From positions 228,410-292,409 of the forward strand of contig NZ_MKVJ01000014.1 of assembly GCF_001898805.1 (NCBI RefSeq): a DNA stretch of 64,000 nt, read 5' to 3'. The notes under the pieces were generated by a model, which was not told the DNA's origin, made no database searches, and saw only the letters and a list, made by a program, of their open reading frames with translations. This document shows positions 9,267-20,207 of this stretch, in pieces (positions within the stretch are counted from its first letter, which is position 1; every line of letters begins with the position of its first letter). Source of the DNA: Leifsonia sp. 71-9. Its GTDB lineage: Bacteria; Actinomycetota; Actinomycetes; Actinomycetales; Microbacteriaceae. Made by a program: the position numbers and the translations under genes.

Positions 9267-11015
9267 TCAGTAGTACGGAGGGTAGTCGGCCGGGCTGGTC
9301 GTCGACGGCTTCACCCGGTAGGTCTTCAGCACCTGGCTCATGATCGTGTGGAACAGCGGAGCGGCGGCTGCCGACGAAGTAATGGTAGTCGGGTATCCGA
9401 GGTTGACCGAAACGACGTACTGGGGGTCGTCGACCGGGGCCACGCCCATCACCGAGACGTAGTACGAGGGCAGGTACCCTCCCTTGCCGTCCGGCTGCTG
9501 GGCCGTTCCGGTCTTGGCGGCGACGCGGTAGCCGGGAATCTGGAGCTGCTTCGCGAGCTCGCCCTTGGTGACGACCGACTCCATCATCCCGAGCGTGGTG
9601 CTGGCGGCCTCCGGCGAGACGACCTGGGTCGCCTTGGCCGACGGGACCTGGGTGACCTTGCCGTCGGCGTCGGTGCAGCTCTCGACCAGCGAGAGCGGGA
9701 TGCGCGCGCCGCCGTTCGCGAGCGCCTGGTATGCGTCCACCATCTGCAGCTGGGTCGCCGAGACGCCCTGGCCGAACATCGTAGCGTACTTCGTCTGGTC
9801 GTCCCAGCTGTCGACCGGGTGCAGGATGCCGTCGGACTCCCCCGGGTACGGCAGGCCGGTGCTGTCGCCGATCCCGAACTTCTTCAGGTAGTCGTAGCGC
9901 GTCTGATCGCTGAGCGCGCGGCCGAGCTGCGACATGCCGGTGTTCGACGACATCATCAGCACGCCGGTGAGCGTCAGCCGCAGCGGGTCGTGGTAGCTGG
10001 AGTCGTGGAGGTCTGCGCCGTTGCCGGACTTCCACTCGTAGGGGGCGAGGACCTGCGAGGTCGGGCTCGCCTTGCCCTGGTCGATCAGCATGGCCGCCGT
10101 CAGGGCCTTGAACGTCGAGCCGGGCTCGTACGGGTCGGTGAGCGGCCGCAGGTTCCAGTACTTGGGGTCGGTCCCGTCGAGGTTGTTGGGGTCGGCGGAG
10201 GGCCACTGGGCCACGGCCTTGACCTTGCCCGTCTTGGCCTCCACGACCGTCACGAAGCCGAACTGCGATCCGGTCGCTTGGACCTGCTGGGCCAGCGTCT
10301 GCGTGGCGAACCATTCGAGGTCGCTGTCCAAGGTCAGCTTGACCGTGCCGCCGTCCTTCGCCTGCTTCTGCACGACGGTGCTGCCCGGGATGGCCACGCC
10401 GTCGGCGCCCTGCTGGTACGTCTCCGAGCCGTTGCGCCCGGCGAGGCAGGTGTTCTCGCTCTCCTCCAGGCCGCCGTTGCCGGAGTCCGACATGTAGCCG
10501 AGCAGGTTGCCGGCGACCGCGCCGTTCGGGTAGCTGCGGGTCTGGACCTTCGAGAAGGTGAGCCACGGGTAGGGCAGCGCGTTCAGCTTGTCGAAGGTGC
10601 CCACGTCCATCCCGGATTTGATGAGCACGTATTTCGACTTCGGGTTCTGGGCGAGCGCGTCGTCGAAGAGTTTCGCCACGGCGTCGGCGCCCTGACCGGT
10701 GATCGCGCCGATCTTCGCGGCCGCCGCCAGCATCTTCGCGTGCCCGTCGGCGCCGGCGACCGCGTCCGAAGGGGAGGCCGCGGCCGTGTACTTGTAGATG
10801 GTGGTGGCCAGGACGGTCCCGTCGTCGTCGACGACGTCGCCGCGGTTGCCGTAGAGCGTGGTCGTCCGCTCCTTCGCGTCGACCGACTGCGCCTGCAGCG
10901 CGTCCGCGCGGACCACCTGGATGTCGACGAGCTTCGCACCGAGGATGCCGACGGTGACGGCGACGGCCGCCACGGTCACCGCGGTCCGCCGCCGCAACAT
11001 CTTCTTGCTGGTCAT
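9267..11015 (-). CDS. ftsI: Penicillin-binding protein FtsI/PBP3 (septal transpeptidase)
   Basis: Class B PBP that crosslinks septal peptidoglycan with FtsW. The 582-residue protein has one N-terminal membrane segment (about 11-30), a PBP dimerisation domain, and a transpeptidase domain with the catalytic motif STFK (Ser300, Lys303), SSN (356-358) and KTG (501-503). No C-terminal PASTA repeats are visible. It begins MTSKKMLRRR and lies 19 bases after the ftsL-like gene. It is the only PBP in the window and sits in the canonical dcw position, so septal rather than lateral function is likely. Confidence 0.96.
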   Translation of the reverse strand: MTSKKMLRRRTAVTVAAVAVTVGILGAKLVDIQVVRADALQAQSVDAKERTTTLYGNRGDVVDDDGTVLATTIYKYTAAASPSDAVAGADGHAKMLAAAAKIGAITGQGADAVAKLFDDALAQNPKSKYVLIKSGMDVGTFDKLNALPYPWLTFSKVQTRSYPNGAVAGNLLGYMSDSGNGGLEESENTCLAGRNGSETYQQGADGVAIPGSTVVQKQAKDGGTVKLTLDSDLEWFATQTLAQQVQATGSQFGFVTVVEAKTGKVKAVAQWPSADPNNLDGTDPKYWNLRPLTDPYEPGSTFKALTAAMLIDQGKASPTSQVLAPYEWKSGNGADLHDSSYHDPLRLTLTGVLMMSSNTGMSQLGRALSDQTRYDYLKKFGIGDSTGLPYPGESDGILHPVDSWDDQTKYATMFGQGVSATQLQMVDAYQALANGGARIPLSLVESCTDADGKVTQVPSAKATQVVSPEAASTTLGMMESVVTKGELAKQLQIPGYRVAAKTGTAQQPDGKGGYLPSYYVSVMGVAPVDDPQYVVSVNLGYPTTITSSAAAAPLFHTIMSQVLKTYRVKPSTTSPADYPPYY

Positions 11016-11034
11016 GCGTGCGTCCGTCCCGTCG

Positions 11035-11673
11035 TCAGTGCGTCACCGGCGTGGGCAACGCTCCCTGCAACGGTACGGTCGGCGCGGTGGTGGGCGGGGT
11101 AGCGGCACCCGTGCTTGCGGAATTCCCAGCTTGGGTCGCGGGCGGCGTGGCCGGCTGCTGCGTGTTGGCCAGTCCGACGCCCGCCAGGAGCGAGTTCGGC
11201 ACGAGGTTGCCCTGGCCGCCGGTGACCGTGCCCGCTGCACCGGTCGCGGCGATGGGCGCGCCGAGCACGGCGCCGTCCGAGAGGCGCAGGTAGGCGGGGT
11301 TGCTGTTGCTGACCATGCCGAGGGAGTTGGCGTTCGCCGCGAGGTTCTGCGGCGACGACACGCGGGTGAGGTCCTCCGAGGCCGCTTGCAGCGAACGCTG
11401 CAGGCTCGTCTGCTGGGTCTGGAGGGTGTTCAGCGTGTACGCGCCCTGCGAGATCGCGATGCTCAGCAGCAGCTGGGCCACGACGATGACCAGCAGCGAG
11501 CCCACCGCCACCACGGCGTAGAGAGCGCGCGGGCGGGCGCGGCGCTGGGAGCGCGAGGGGACGACCTCGAGGTGGCCGCGCCGCTCCTGCTCGGCCGGGG
11601 CCGGGAGGACGCCCCCGGTCCAGCCCGCGGCGGGACGGCGTCGTGCGGTCGATTCAGCAAGACTCGTGCTCAC
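11035..11673 (-). CDS. FtsL-like septum formation protein (Rv2164c-type)
   Basis: A 212-residue bitopic membrane protein in the FtsL position between rsmH and ftsI. It has a basic, disordered N-terminus of about 50 residues, one membrane segment (about 51-72, [20 protein letters not shown]), a short coiled-coil-like stretch ([19 protein letters not shown]), and an Ala/Thr/Pro-rich C-terminal tail. FtsL proteins link FtsQ and FtsI in the divisome but are poorly conserved in sequence, so the call rests on topology and position. The GTG start overlaps the rsmH stop (GTGA). The tail of about 80 low-complexity residues is longer than in classical FtsL. Confidence 0.75.
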   Translation of the reverse strand: MSTSLAESTARRRPAAGWTGGVLPAPAEQERRGHLEVVPSRSQRRARPRALYAVVAVGSLLVIVVAQLLLSIAISQGAYTLNTLQTQQTSLQRSLQAASEDLTRVSSPQNLAANANSLGMVSNSNPAYLRLSDGAVLGAPIAATGAAGTVTGGQGNLVPNSLLAGVGLANTQQPATPPATQAGNSASTGAATPPTTAPTVPLQGALPTPVTH

Positions 11674-12635
11674 GAGGCCCTCCTCACGCGTTCGGCCGCC
11701 CGCAGGCGGACCGGGGTGGCTCGCGGGTTCGCGGCCTTCTCGTCGTCGTTCGCGAGCTCGGCGCCGCGGATCAGCAGCTTCAGCTCGGGGCGGTGCTCCG
11801 GCAGCTCCACCGGGAGCCCCGGAGGCGCGCTGGAGACGGAGCGCGCCTGCAGCTCGCGCTTCACGATGCGGTCCTCCAGGGACTGGTACGCCTCGACGAC
11901 GATGCGGCCGCCGACGCGCAGCGAGTCGATCGCCGCGGGGATCGCGTGCTGCAGCACGGACAGCTCCTGGTTGACCTCGATCCGCAGCGCCTGGAAGACG
12001 CGCTTGGCGGGGTGGCCCTGGCGCTGCACCGCGACGGGCGTGGCCTTCGTGATCACGTCGACCAGCTGCCCGGAGCGGACCAGCGGCTCCTGCTCGCGCG
12101 CCGCCACGATCTTCTGGGCGTACCGCGCGGCCAGCTTCTCCTCGCCGTACTCGCGGAAGATGCGGCGCAGGTCGGCCTCCGAGTAGTCGCGCAGGATGAC
12201 CTCGGCGGTCAGGTCGCTCGTGCCGTCCATCCGCATGTCGAGCGGGGCGTCCTTGGAGTACGAGAAACCGCGCTCGACCCGGTCGAGCTGCAGGGAGGAG
12301 ACGCCGAGGTCGAAGAGGATGCCGTCGGCCGCGTCGAACCCGAGCCCGTCGAGGGCCTCGCGGATGCCGTCGTACACGGTGTGGACGAGGTGAACGCGGT
12401 CGCCGAACCGTGCGAGCCGCTCCCCCGCGATGGCGAGCGCCTCGGGGTCGCGGTCGAGCCCGACCAGGATCGCCTCCGGGAACCGCTCCAGCACGCCCGC
12501 CGAGTGGCCGCCCATGCCGAGGGTGGCGTCGACGAAGATCGCCCCGGGGCGCTCCAGCGCGGGCCCGAGCAGCTCGATGCACCGCTCCAGGAGGACCGGG
12601 GTGTGGATCTCGTCGTGATTCGTCGGTTCGCTCAT
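11670..12635 (-). CDS. rsmH: 16S rRNA (cytosine-1402-N4)-methyltransferase RsmH
   Basis: Methylates N4 of C1402 in the decoding centre of 16S rRNA, using S-adenosylmethionine. The protein starts [19 protein letters not shown] and shows the SAM-binding segment [15 protein letters not shown], the [15 protein letters not shown] motif and the C-terminal [23 protein letters not shown] typical of RsmH. I use the ATG at 12635 (321 residues), which gives the family-typical N-terminus. An in-frame ATG at 12677 with AGGTCGGA upstream is the alternative. It is the second gene of the cluster, about 100 bases after mraZ, and its stop overlaps the ftsL-like start. Confidence 0.95.
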   Translation of the reverse strand: MSEPTNHDEIHTPVLLERCIELLGPALERPGAIFVDATLGMGGHSAGVLERFPEAILVGLDRDPEALAIAGERLARFGDRVHLVHTVYDGIREALDGLGFDAADGILFDLGVSSLQLDRVERGFSYSKDAPLDMRMDGTSDLTAEVILRDYSEADLRRIFREYGEEKLAARYAQKIVAAREQEPLVRSGQLVDVITKATPVAVQRQGHPAKRVFQALRIEVNQELSVLQHAIPAAIDSLRVGGRIVVEAYQSLEDRIVKRELQARSVSSAPPGLPVELPEHRPELKLLIRGAELANDDEKAANPRATPVRLRAAERVRRAS

Positions 12636-12736
12636 CGTGAAGAGGGCCCGTGCCCCTGATTCCGGATCCCCATCCATTCCGACCTGACACCGGGGAAGTG
12701 CGTCAGGGCGTATGGCTGGGAGTCCGGCGTCAGGCG

Positions 12737-13168
12737 CTAGAACAGCCCTGGGATCACCTCCTCGTCGGTCTCTGCGAATGTGGATTCCTGTTCGGCCAGG
12801 TAGGTCTCCCAGGCCTGGGCGTCCCAGATCTCGGCGCGGCTGCCCGCACCGATCACGACCAGGTCGCGGTCGAGCCCGGCGTACGAACGCAGCGTCTGCG
12901 GGATGGTCACCCGGTTCTGCTTGTCCGGCACCTCCGCGCTCGCCCCGGAGAGGAAGACGCGCAGGTAGTCGCGGGCCTGCTTGCTCGTCACCGGCGCCTG
13001 GCGGATCTTCTCGTGCAGCGCCTCGAACTCGCGCTGGCTGAAGACGTACACGCAGTGCTCCTGACCGCGGGTCAGGACGAGACCGGACGCGAGCTCATCG
13101 CGGAACTTGGCCGGCAGGATGATGCGCCCCTTCTCGTCCAGTTTGGGGGCGTGAGTACCGAGGAACAT
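12737..13168 (-). CDS. mraZ: Transcriptional regulator MraZ
   Basis: AbrB-fold regulator that binds repeated boxes upstream of its own gene and tunes the division cluster. The 143-residue protein begins [24 protein letters not shown] and contains the two tandem MraZ half-domains, the second around [12 protein letters not shown]. The ATG at 13168 is preceded by GGGAGG at good spacing, so the upstream in-frame GTG at 13183 is not needed. Upstream lie three tandem boxes (13211-13240), consistent with autoregulation. Length is normal. Confidence 0.97.
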   Translation of the reverse strand: MFLGTHAPKLDEKGRIILPAKFRDELASGLVLTRGQEHCVYVFSQREFEALHEKIRQAPVTSKQARDYLRVFLSGASAEVPDKQNRVTIPQTLRSYAGLDRDLVVIGAGSRAEIWDAQAWETYLAEQESTFAETDEEVIPGLF

Positions 13169-13210
13169 CGGACGCCTCCCCACTCTTCCGGCCCAAGGTT
13201 GTGGTGCGCC

Positions 13211-13240
13211 TCCACTTTACTCCACTTCCATCCACAAAAT
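13211..13240 (-). promoter_or_regulatory. Three tandem MraZ boxes
   Basis: On the minus strand three consecutive 10-bp units each carry GTGGA at the same phase: ATTTTGTGGA, TGGAAGTGGA, GTAAAGTGGA. Ten-base spacing with a (A)AGTGG core is the known form of MraZ operators. The nearest box ends about 42 bases before the mraZ start. This supports autoregulation of mraZ and the downstream division genes. Confidence 0.8.
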
Positions 13241-13281
13241 CACGCACATCGGGAATATTGGCCCGAAAGGGGGTGTTCGAG

Positions 13282-13307
13282 CCGCGGAAAATCAAGGATT
13301 TTCGCGG
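13282..13307. repeat. Inverted repeat in mraZ leader
   Basis: GAAAATC (13287-13293) and GATTTTC (13297-13303) face each other across AAG, extended by CCGCG/CGCGG with a one-base bulge. No T-run follows, so it is not an obvious terminator. It lies between the upstream terminator and the MraZ boxes and could be an operator or a leader hairpin. Confidence 0.5.
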
Positions 13308-13355
13308 TGGAGCAAAGTGGAGCAATCCTACGCGCCCGGGGAGGAAAATGGGCAT

Positions 13356-13384
13356 GAAAAAAGGCCGATCCAAAGGATCGGCCT
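13356..13384 (-). terminator. Rho-independent terminator after the DUF3040 gene
   Basis: Read on the minus strand, AGGCCGATCC and GGATCGGCCT form a perfect 10-bp stem with a TTT loop, followed by a run of T. It ends the DUF3040 transcript before the mraZ promoter region. Confidence 0.9.
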
Positions 13385-13430
13385 GGTGCTGCCTACGAAG
13401 GGAGCGGGGTGGGGCGAAGTGGAGGGAGGG

Positions 13431-13817
13431 TCAGCCCTGACCGTCCTGCCGCTTGTCCCAGCGGTCGTTGAGCTTGTCCATGAAGCCGGCCTGGCTGCCG
13501 CCGCGACCCGCCTTGGCCTTGCTCGGCGTGGTGGGGGCGTCGGGGTCGACCGCGACGCGCTTGCCGGGGGCGATGGCCAGGAGCACTCCGCCGAACATGA
13601 CGACGAAGCCCAGGATGCCGACGAGCGGCTGCTGGACGAAGACTCCGGTGATCAGCACACCGACGCCGACGACGGCGATCAGGATGCCCAGGACGATCGA
13701 GCGGTACGCGGGTCGCACCCGCTTGCCGCCGACCTTCGCCACGAAATCCGCGTCGTTCTGATAGAGGCTGCGCTCCATCTCTTCGAGGAGGCGCTGCTCG
13801 TGCTCCGAAAGCGGCAT
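13431..13817 (-). CDS. DUF3040 membrane protein
   Basis: A 128-residue protein matching the actinobacterial DUF3040 pattern. The N-terminus MPLSEHEQRLLEEMERSLY is characteristic. Two membrane segments follow (about 41-60 and 65-83), then a basic, Gly-rich tail. It is usually found next to mraZ in actinobacteria (Rv2169c-like position). The ATG has GAGGGG upstream. Function is unknown; conserved linkage to the division cluster suggests an envelope role. A strong terminator follows the gene. Confidence 0.9.
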   Translation of the reverse strand: MPLSEHEQRLLEEMERSLYQNDADFVAKVGGKRVRPAYRSIVLGILIAVVGVGVLITGVFVQQPLVGILGFVVMFGGVLLAIAPGKRVAVDPDAPTTPSKAKAGRGGSQAGFMDKLNDRWDKRQDGQG

Positions 13818-13882
13818 CCGTTTCCCCCTCTTTCTCGTGGGTTCAAGCCTTGTGTGGCTGATTGTAGCCGTGCGTCTCTGAC

Positions 13883-13888
13883 TAGGCT
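13883..13888 (+). promoter_or_regulatory. -10 element of a probable leaderless promoter (polyprenyl synthase)
   Basis: TAGGCT ends exactly six bases before the GTG start at 13895 and no Shine-Dalgarno sequence lies between. The spacing puts the transcription start at or next to the start codon. Confidence 0.6.
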
Positions 13889-13894
13889 AGGCAT

Positions 13895-15013
13895 GTGTCT
13901 GAAAGCATCCGATTCGTCGACCTTATCCAGTCCAGAATCGATGGATTCTTCGATGTCCGTGCATCTATTCTCGTCTCCATCGCGGACGAGCTCTCCCCGA
14001 TCGCGGGTTTCTCAAGGGATTTTCTCAGCGGCGGCAAACGGTTCCGCGCCCTTTTCTGCTTCTGGGGCTGGCAGGCCGTGCGCACGGCCGGTGACGAAGC
14101 CGCCGAGTCGCCCGTCACCACCGGCGGTCCGCTCGACGCCGTGGTCTCGGTCGCGAGCGCGCTGGAGCTGTTCCACGCCGCGGCCCTGGTCCACGACGAC
14201 CTGATCGACAACTCCGACACGCGCCGCGGCGCACCGTCCGCGCATCGCCGCTTCCAGAGCCTCCACGACCAGGAGGGCTGGAAGGGCTCGGGCGAGACGT
14301 TCGGCCACGGCGCCGCCACCCTGCTCGGCGACCTCCTCCTGATCCTGAGCGACGAGCTGTTCGACGAGGGCCTCACGCAGGCGGTCAGCCCATCGGCGCG
14401 CCGAGCGGCCCGCGCCGAGTTCAACCGGATGCGGATCGACGTCACCGCCGGCCAGTACCTCGACATCTTCGAGGAGATCGGCTGGGCCGGGCGGCCGGAC
14501 TCCGACCAACTCGCCCGGGCGGAGCGCGTCATCGTCTACAAGTCGGCCAAGTACAGCATCGAGTCGCCACTGCTCATCGGGGCCAGTCTCGCGGGCGCCA
14601 CCGTCGGCCAGCTCGACGCGTTGCGCGGCTTCGGCCTCCCCCTCGGGATCGCGTACCAGCTGCGCGACGATCTGCTCGGCGTCTTCGGCGACGCCGACGT
14701 GACGGGGAAGCCGAGCGGGGACGATCTGCGCGAGGGCAAGCGGACCGTGCTGATCGCCCTCACCCGGGAGGCCCTCCCCTCCGGTGCGCGCGCCACGCTC
14801 GACGAGCTCCTCGGCGACCCGGAGCTCACGCCGCAGCAGATCGCGATGCTCCAGTCGACCATCCGCGAGTCTGGCGCGGTCGACACGGTCGAGAAGATGA
14901 TCGCGGACAACGTGCGGCGCGCGATCGACGCGCTCGAGGCCGCGCCCATCGGCGATCAGGCGAAGGCGAACCTGCGCGACCTCGCCGTGACGGTCACCCG
15001 CCGCGCGGCCTGA
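13895..15013 (+). CDS. Polyprenyl diphosphate synthase (IdsA-like)
   Basis: Condenses allylic diphosphates with isopentenyl diphosphate to make longer isoprenoid diphosphates. The 372-residue protein has the first Asp-rich motif in VHDDLIDNSDTRRG, the GGKRFR substrate motif, and the second Asp-rich motif QLRDDLLGVFGD. Chain length cannot be read with certainty; a menaquinone side-chain or general geranylgeranyl synthase is plausible. It differs from the carotenoid crtE at 43689-44792, so the genome has at least two such enzymes. It is transcribed away from DUF3040, convergent with the Rv2175c-like gene. The same neighbour relation (idsA2-Rv2175c-pknL) exists in Mycobacterium tuberculosis. Confidence 0.92.
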   Translation: MSESIRFVDLIQSRIDGFFDVRASILVSIADELSPIAGFSRDFLSGGKRFRALFCFWGWQAVRTAGDEAAESPVTTGGPLDAVVSVASALELFHAAALVHDDLIDNSDTRRGAPSAHRRFQSLHDQEGWKGSGETFGHGAATLLGDLLLILSDELFDEGLTQAVSPSARRAARAEFNRMRIDVTAGQYLDIFEEIGWAGRPDSDQLARAERVIVYKSAKYSIESPLLIGASLAGATVGQLDALRGFGLPLGIAYQLRDDLLGVFGDADVTGKPSGDDLREGKRTVLIALTREALPSGARATLDELLGDPELTPQQIAMLQSTIRESGAVDTVEKMIADNVRRAIDALEAAPIGDQAKANLRDLAVTVTRRAA

Positions 15014-15019
15014 ACGGGC

Positions 15020-15361
15020 TCAGGCGAGAGCCTGGGCCACCCGGCGCACCTCGGCCTTGCGGCCGCTGCGCAGCGCCTCGATCGGCGAGGTGCCCAGCGA
15101 CTCCTCCTCCTCGATCATCCAGTCGACGGCCTCGTCGTCGTCGAAGCCCGCATCGGAGAGGACGACCAGCGTCCCCCGCAGCTCCGGCAACGGCTCGCCG
15201 TCCCGCAGGAACAGCGCCGGGACCTTGATGACGCCGCCGATCCGCTTCGCGGCGAGGTGGCGGTCCTCGATCAGCCGGCGAACGCGGCTGACGCCGATGC
15301 CCAGCTGGTCGACGAGGTCGGGGATGGTGAGCCACTCGGTGGCCTGCACGCGCTCATTCAC
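15020..15361 (-). CDS. Rv2175c-like DNA-binding protein
   Basis: A 113-residue protein with an N-terminal helix-turn-helix (about 5-45, WLTIPDLVDQLGIGVSRVRR) and an acidic C-terminal domain. It resembles mycobacterial Rv2175c, a DNA-binding substrate of the Ser/Thr kinase PknL. A PASTA kinase gene lies nearby at 16728-18629, so the same partnership may hold here (inference from synteny). The GTG at 15361 starts VNERVQATEW. The gene is convergent with the polyprenyl synthase, six bases apart. Confidence 0.82.
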   Translation of the reverse strand: MNERVQATEWLTIPDLVDQLGIGVSRVRRLIEDRHLAAKRIGGVIKVPALFLRDGEPLPELRGTLVVLSDAGFDDDEAVDWMIEEEESLGTSPIEALRSGRKAEVRRVAQALA

Positions 15362-15511
15362 GTCATCAAGGGTGCCACGTCCGGAGCGGGCCCGTGTGCG
15401 GGACCGATTGTTACGATCAGGTAAACTGCTGTCACACCCGTCACTTTGGTTGACTCCCTCTACATTCTGTGTCAGCGTGGGGTCCGGCGTGTCACTCGAA
15501 AGGGGGGTCCC

Positions 15512-16630
15512 ATGTCCGTGCGAGACGACGAAGCCGCCGCGGAGCCGACGACCGTGCAGGAGCGCGGCCGGCACTGGACGCGGTCCGTGCTCGGCACCGT
15601 CCCGATCGCCGTCGCCGGCTCGATCGCGGTGGCGCTCAATCTGGTGACCCCCGCGCAGGCCGTGCAGCCGCAGACGGCGGAACAGCCGCGCGAGAAGACG
15701 CCGACGACCGGGTCGACCCGGATCGCCGTCGATCCGTCCGCCAGCACGACGACGTCGACGGCGCTGACCTCCGTCGCGGGCGCCCCGACCAGCTACACCG
15801 TGGCCTCCGGCGACACGGTCAGCGGGATCGCCTCCCGCTTCGGTGTCTCGACGGCGAGCATCCTCGCCCTCAACGGGCTCAGCTGGAAGAGCCTCATCTT
15901 CCCCGGGCAGGTGCTCGCGCTCGGCGGAGCGGCCGCCCCCGCACCGGCGCCCGCGGCCCCGTCCGCCCCGGCGGTCACCAAGTACTCCGTCGTCTCCGGC
16001 GACACCATCAGCCGCATCGCGAGCCGGTTCGGCGTCTCGACCGCGTCGGTGCTCAGCGTGAACGGCCTCAGCAGCTCCAGCCTGATCTTCCCCGGGCAGC
16101 AGATCACCATCCCGGGCATGACGACCGCGGCGTCCGTGACCCCGGTGGCCGCTCCGGCGCCGGCTCCGGCTCCGGTCGCGGCTCCCGCTCCGCTCCCGAG
16201 CGCGAGCGCCGGCCAGGTCGTCGCGCTCACCGACGAGATGCGCGGCAACGCCGCTCTCATCGTGCGGATCGGCCGCCAGGAGGGGGTGAGCGATCAGGGC
16301 ATCGTCGTCGCGCTGGCCGCCGCCGCGCAGGAGTCGGGCCTCCGCAACGTCCGCTACGGCGACCGCGACTCGCTCGGCCTGTTCCAGCAGCGGCCCAGCA
16401 CCGGCTGGGGCACCGCCGCCCAGGTCCTCGACCCCGAGCGCGCCATCCGGGCGTTCTACGGCGGTGCGGGCAACCCCAACCCGGGGCGCACGCGCGGCCT
16501 CCTGGACATCCCGGGCTGGACCTCGATGAGCGTCACCCAGGCCGCGCAGGCCGTGCAGATCTCCGCGTTCCCCGACGCCTACGCCAAGTGGGAGACCTCG
16601 GCGCGCGCGTGGCTCGTGCAGCTCGGCTGA
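15512..16630 (+). CDS. Secreted cell-wall protein with two LysM domains and a lysozyme-like C-terminal domain
   Basis: A 372-residue exported protein. A signal sequence spans about 20-50 and ends APAQA-like (LVTPAQA). Two LysM repeats follow (about 94-140 and 160-205, YTVASGDTVSGIASRFGVS and YSVVSGDTISRIASRFGVS), separated by Ala/Pro linkers. The C-terminal 120 residues carry AAAAQESGLRNVRYGDRDS and LGLFQQRPS, resembling transglycosylase/lysozyme-like domains; the Glu of QESGL may be catalytic (inference). ATG 15512 has a strong AAGGGGGG site four bases upstream, which decides it over earlier starts. It probably binds or cleaves peptidoglycan, next to a PASTA kinase. Confidence 0.88.
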   Translation: MSVRDDEAAAEPTTVQERGRHWTRSVLGTVPIAVAGSIAVALNLVTPAQAVQPQTAEQPREKTPTTGSTRIAVDPSASTTTSTALTSVAGAPTSYTVASGDTVSGIASRFGVSTASILALNGLSWKSLIFPGQVLALGGAAAPAPAPAAPSAPAVTKYSVVSGDTISRIASRFGVSTASVLSVNGLSSSSLIFPGQQITIPGMTTAASVTPVAAPAPAPAPVAAPAPLPSASAGQVVALTDEMRGNAALIVRIGRQEGVSDQGIVVALAAAAQESGLRNVRYGDRDSLGLFQQRPSTGWGTAAQVLDPERAIRAFYGGAGNPNPGRTRGLLDIPGWTSMSVTQAAQAVQISAFPDAYAKWETSARAWLVQLG

Positions 16631-16715
16631 CCCGCGTGGGCCGCAGAAGGTCACAGCCGGATCACAGCCCGCGCCGTCACCGGTGTTTTGCAGGGTTCAC
16701 GCACCCGTCGTTCCC

Positions 16716-16721
16716 TAGACT
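16716..16721 (+). promoter_or_regulatory. -10 element of a probable leaderless promoter (PASTA kinase)
   Basis: TAGACT ends six bases before the GTG at 16728, with no ribosome-binding site in between. Confidence 0.6.
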
Positions 16722-16727
16722 CGACTC

Positions 16728-18629
<1,902 letters not shown>

Positions 18630-18660
18630 GCGGCCCCGCCGGTCGCACGCCCGACAGGCG

Positions 18661-18696
18661 AAGAGCCCCCGCCGTCCGAGGACGACGGGGGCTCTT
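18661..18696. terminator. GC-rich hairpin between convergent genes
   Basis: Arms AAGAGCCCCCGCCGTC (18661-18676) and its near-perfect complement (18681-18696, one mismatch) with a four-base loop. There is no T-run on either side. It lies between the convergent kinase and DAHP synthase genes and probably serves both. Confidence 0.6.
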
Positions 18697-18713
18697 CGGC
18701 GTCGGCGCCGGGA

Positions 18714-20117
18714 TCAGGCGTTGGCGAGCTCCTCGGCCACCAGGAACGCCAGCTCCAGCGACTGCATGTGGTTGAGGCGCGGGTCGCAGAGCGACTCGTA
18801 GCGCGTCGCCAGGGTCTCCTCGTCGATGTGCTCCGAACCGCCCAGGCACTCGGTGACGTCGTCGCCGGTGAGCTCGACGTGGATGCCGCCCGGGTTCGTC
18901 CCGACGGCGCGGTGCGCCTCGAAGAAACCCTTCACCTCGTCGACCACGTCGTCGAAACGACGGGTCTTGTAGCCGTTGGGCGTGGTCAGCCCGTTGCCGT
19001 GCATCGGGTCGGTGACCCAGAGCGGCAGCGCGTCGGCGCCCTTGATGGCCTCCAGCAGCGGCGGGAGGGCGTCGCGGATCTTGCCCGCGCCCATCCGCGT
19101 GATGAAGGTCAGGCGGCCGGGCTCGCGCTCCGGGTCGAGCTTGTCGATCAGGCGCAGCATCGTGTCCGGCGTGGTCGTCGGGCCGAGCTTGACGCCGATC
19201 GGGTTGCGGACCCGCGAGAGGAAGTCGACGTGCGCGCCGTCGAGGTCGCGCGTGCGCTCCCCGATCCAGACGAAGTGCGCCGACGTGTTGTACGGCGTGC
19301 CCGTGCGGGAGTCGATGCGCGTCATCGGCCGCTCGTAGTCCATCAGCAGGCCCTCGTGGCTGGCGTAGAACTCCACCCGCTTGAGCTCGTCGAAGTCGGC
19401 TCCCGCCGCCTCCATGAACTTGATCGCCTTGTCGATGTCGCGGGCGAGGCCCTCGTAGCGCTGGTTGGCCGGGTTGGCGGCGAAGCCGCGGTTCCAGCTG
19501 TGCACCTCGCGCAGGTCGGCGAAGCCACCCTGCGTGAAGGCGCGGATGAGGTTCAGCGTCGAGGCGGCCGTGTGGTAGCCCTGCACGAGGCGGCGCGGAT
19601 CGGCCTGGCGCGACTCCGGGGTGAAGTCGTAGCCGTTCACGATGTCGCCGCGGTACGCGGGCAGCGTGACGTCGCCCCGGGTCTCGGTGTCGCTGGAGCG
19701 CGGCTTGGCGAACTGGCCCGCCATCCGGCCCATCTTGATGACCGGCACGGAGGCGCCGTACGTCAGCACGACCGCCATCTGCAGGATGGTCTTCACCCGG
19801 TTGCGGATCTGGTCGGCGGTCGCCCCGGCGAAGGTCTCGGCGCAGTCGCCGCCCTGCAGCAGGAACGCGTTGCCCTCCGCCGCGCGCGCGAGACGCGTGC
19901 GCAGCTGGTCGACCTCGCCCGCGAAGACGAGCGGCGGGAGGGTGGCGATCTCGGCCGACGCGGCGGCCGCGGCCTCGGCGTCCGGCCAGGTCGGCTGCTG
20001 CTTGATCTCGAGGGTGCGCCAATAGTCCAGGCCCTCGATCACGGACTCGTCTGGTCGCACGACGGGATCTGTGGTCTGTAGCACTGGTCTTCCGCTCATT
20101 CGGGGGCGCGCCTGCAC
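18714..20117 (-). CDS. aroG: Class II 3-deoxy-7-phosphoheptulonate (DAHP) synthase
   Basis: First enzyme of the shikimate pathway: phosphoenolpyruvate plus erythrose 4-phosphate to DAHP. The 467-residue protein is of the plant/actinobacterial type II family: EGLDYWRTLEIKQQPTWPD near the N-terminus, LLQGGDCAETFAG, KMGRMAGQFAKPRS, WVTDPMHGN and GGIHVELTGDDVTECLGG. The start may instead be the ATG at 20099 (MSGRPVLQT). A TAGGCT -10-like element lies upstream around 20147-20152 on this strand. Position next to the kinase gene matches mycobacterial aroG. Confidence 0.95.
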   Translation of the reverse strand: MQARPRMSGRPVLQTTDPVVRPDESVIEGLDYWRTLEIKQQPTWPDAEAAAAASAEIATLPPLVFAGEVDQLRTRLARAAEGNAFLLQGGDCAETFAGATADQIRNRVKTILQMAVVLTYGASVPVIKMGRMAGQFAKPRSSDTETRGDVTLPAYRGDIVNGYDFTPESRQADPRRLVQGYHTAASTLNLIRAFTQGGFADLREVHSWNRGFAANPANQRYEGLARDIDKAIKFMEAAGADFDELKRVEFYASHEGLLMDYERPMTRIDSRTGTPYNTSAHFVWIGERTRDLDGAHVDFLSRVRNPIGVKLGPTTTPDTMLRLIDKLDPEREPGRLTFITRMGAGKIRDALPPLLEAIKGADALPLWVTDPMHGNGLTTPNGYKTRRFDDVVDEVKGFFEAHRAVGTNPGGIHVELTGDDVTECLGGSEHIDEETLATRYESLCDPRLNHMQSLELAFLVAEELANA

Positions 20118-20207
20118 TCGGCAGCGCCGGTGGGTTTGGTGGATACCGAGCCTACCGTGCTGCGCCTGCCCCGCGTGACAGATGACGACGGGGCGGGACG
20201 CGCGGCG

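Noticed and set aside
15404-15428. MtrA-like sites before the LysM gene (GTTAC, six bases, GTAAAC)
   Set aside because: Cell-wall hydrolase genes are often MtrA targets, but the second half-site departs from the consensus and one pair is weak evidence.
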